Shown piece after piece: positions 6,252-7,362 of a stretch of DNA of 7,362 nt. The notes under the pieces are model-generated. The model saw only the letters and a program-made list of their open reading frames with translations. It ran no database searches and had not been told where the DNA came from. The stretch lies in contig WFMX01000093.1 in assembly GCA_015488875.1 (NCBI GenBank), positions 1-7,362 on the forward strand, written 5' to 3'. Positions within the stretch are counted from its first letter, which is position 1; each line of letters opens with the position of its first letter. The position numbers were made by a program, and so were the translations under genes. Source of the DNA: Campylobacterota bacterium (lineage in GTDB: Bacteria; Campylobacterota; Campylobacteria; Campylobacterales; Sulfurovaceae).

Positions 6252-6487
6252 TTTTACTCCTTTTTATAAAATTATAACTATTATACTGTACATAGATCTA
6301 TAAAGCAAGACAATAAACTATTAATATCTATTGCAAATGAAATATTAAGTATATTTGTAACGATTATTCTATTTTGTATCTAAATATTTGTATGATGTGT
6401 TAATTATTGATTTTATATATGAAATTAATTGATTATTAAGTACCATTTTTATATAGTATAATAAGATTTTAATAGTAGGAGTACGAC
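6252..6487. promoter_or_regulatory. AT-rich divergent spacer with promoters for the unknown gene and the adhesin
   Basis: These 236 bp contain no supported gene. Minus-strand TATAAT at 6280-6285 (and another at 6271-6276) fits the unknown gene. Plus-strand TATAAT at 6457-6462 fits the adhesin. A 10-bp palindrome ATAGATCTAT (6292-6301) lies just upstream of the minus-strand -10. TTAAT-TGATT-ATTAA (6425-6439) is an inverted repeat at the -35 position of the adhesin promoter. Both are possible operators, though short. Confidence 0.5.
6457..6462 (+). promoter_or_regulatory. -10 box of the adhesin gene
   Basis: A perfect TATAAT predicts a start near 6469 and a leader of about 19 bases. The Shine-Dalgarno AGGAG (6477-6481) lies six bases before ATG 6488. 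No -35 consensus is visible. Confidence 0.5.
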
Positions 6488-7362
6488 ATGGGACAAGTAA
6501 TTGGATATTATGCGAATTCAGATATAGTTTGCTATGCGGTAGATAGCCTTGGCAACCAGAGACTTCTTGTCGATGGAGATGAGATATATGAGGGTGAGAC
6601 AATCGTAGATGAGAATGGCGTGGAACAACCACAATATTTAGATCCTGTAATAAATGAGGGTGACGAGGAGTTGCCTCCAGGCGAAGATGGCGGAGATTTA
6701 CCACCTGACGAGGGACCAGAGGATGGTCCTGGAGATGCTCCTGGGGAGGAGCCAAATGATGATACACCAAGTGATGACCCTGTAGATCCTACTACTGATG
6801 GTGACAATATTGATTCTCCTGATGAAGAATCAGAAGATCCTGATGGAGAAGGTACTGAGGTTATAGGTGATGATGAAGAGGAGACTTTTGGAGAGTCAGG
6901 AGAAGATCCTGAGGTAGAGTCAGGTAGTGGTGGAAGTGAAGATCAAGGGGATGGCTTTGATGAGGAGGGTTCTGATGGTGAAGCTACTGGAGAAGAGAAC
7001 TCTGCTGGTGAGGCTGCTGGCGAGGATAATATTGGAGATGAAACTACTGGAGACGAGGGGTTCGGTGAAGAGGATGATGGTGGCGGAGAAGATATAGGCG
7101 AAGATGGTCTTAGCGTTACCCTAACATCTACTGAGACAATCTCTGAGAGTGGTGGCGAGATCACATATACAGCTACACTCTCTGACTTTAGTTATGGTGA
7201 GACTACCATCACTCTGAGTAACGGCTTGAGTATTGTCATAGCTGATGGGGGATATGTCGGCAGTGTCGTATCTTATGTCAGCGATGAAGATGTCTATTTG
7301 GATGAATCTGCACTTTTGGTTGATATCGTAAGTGCCAGCAATGAGTTTGGCGATCCTATAGT
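6488..7362 (+). CDS. Start of a probable giant type I-secreted adhesin (LapA-like retention module plus Ig-like repeats)
   Basis: The gene is incomplete; 291 codons are visible before the right edge. Residues 1 to about 50 resemble the N-terminal retention module of LapA-type adhesins, by the pattern AVDSLGNQRLLVDGDEIYEGETIV (A17-V40; split as AVDSLGNQ, RLLVDGD, EIYEGETIV), but the module is much shorter than the roughly 100 residues of LapA. Residues 57-206 are an acidic Pro/Gly/Asp/Glu linker, 65 of 150 residues acidic. From about residue 208 an Ig-like beta domain begins (TLTSTETISESGGEITYTA, TITLSNG), like the tandem repeats of large RTX adhesins. There is no Sec signal peptide, as expected for type I secretion, whose signal is C-terminal. 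Whole visible part: one Arg, no Lys or His. Start chosen by AGGAG and the -10. Family assignment is by pattern, fairly sure; repeats, RTX tail and transporter lie outside the window. Confidence 0.75.
   Translation, partial: MGQVIGYYANSDIVCYAVDSLGNQRLLVDGDEIYEGETIVDENGVEQPQYLDPVINEGDEELPPGEDGGDLPPDEGPEDGPGDAPGEEPNDDTPSDDPVDPTTDGDNIDSPDEESEDPDGEGTEVIGDDEEETFGESGEDPEVESGSGGSEDQGDGFDEEGSDGEATGEENSAGEAAGEDNIGDETTGDEGFGEEDDGGGEDIGEDGLSVTLTSTETISESGGEITYTATLSDFSYGETTITLSNGLSIVIADGGYVGSVVSYVSDEDVYLDESALLVDIVSASNEFGDPI
6977..7066 (+). repeat. Three 30-bp units coding decapeptide repeats in the adhesin linker
   Basis: Residues 164-193 divide into three 10-residue units: GEATGEENSA, GEAAGEDNIG and DETTGDEGFG. 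Looser units precede (GDGFDEEGSD, 154-163) and follow. DNA copies have diverged by point changes, so this is not a fresh expansion. Confidence 0.65.

Noticed and set aside
6252..6487. A replication origin or attachment site in the AT-rich spacer
   Set aside because: No DnaA-box cluster, iterons, integrase or tRNA end is visible; high AT alone is not evidence.
6369..7164. Several open frames on the minus strand opposite the adhesin, rich in Ser and Pro
   Set aside because: They are the complement of purine-rich Asp/Glu/Gly codons, which rarely make stop codons on the other strand; no ribosome sites or family resemblance.

Overview
This AT-rich window looks like chromosomal DNA of a Campylobacterota (epsilonproteobacterial) organism, probably a Sulfurovum- or Sulfurimonas-like chemolithotroph. 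The grounds are protein character, the futalosine-pathway enzyme MqnE, the compact rpsF-ssb-rpsR operon, heavy use of ATA, CTA and AGA codons, and promoters that show good (often extended) -10 boxes but no clear -35 box. The genus is inferred, not proven.

Layout. (1) Positions 1-1754, minus strand: mqnE (aminofutalosine synthase, menaquinone synthesis) followed by a ThiF/MoeB-family E1-like adenylyltransferase that runs off the left edge. (2) Positions 1755-1817: a short divergent promoter region with an almost palindromic double extended -10 element that could serve mqnE and glnD at once. (3) Positions 1818-4295, plus strand: glnD, the PII uridylyltransferase/uridylyl-removing sensor of nitrogen status. 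(4) Positions 4296-5778, plus strand: a leader with a possible H-type pseudoknot, then rpsF-ssb-rpsR, joining ribosomal proteins bS6 and bS18 with single-stranded DNA-binding protein. (5) Positions 5779-5894: a convergent gap with a 9-bp inverted repeat. (6) Positions 5895-6251, minus strand: a small protein of unknown function. (7) Positions 6252-6487: a very AT-rich divergent spacer. (8) Position 6488 to the right edge, plus strand: the start of what is probably a giant type I-secreted, LapA-like adhesin. It has a short retention-module-like N-terminus, a strikingly acidic linker and the first Ig-like repeat.

The left two thirds is housekeeping: respiratory quinone, nitrogen signalling, translation and replication/repair. 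The right end is accessory surface biology. The points most worth a second look are the adhesin N-terminus (291 residues with one Arg and no Lys or His), the acidic Thr/Glu tail on bS6, the rpsF leader pseudoknot, the symmetric divergent promoter, and the missing zinc-cysteine pair in the ThiF-like protein. I do not see a wholly new multi-gene system, mobile element, CRISPR array, tRNA or rRNA.
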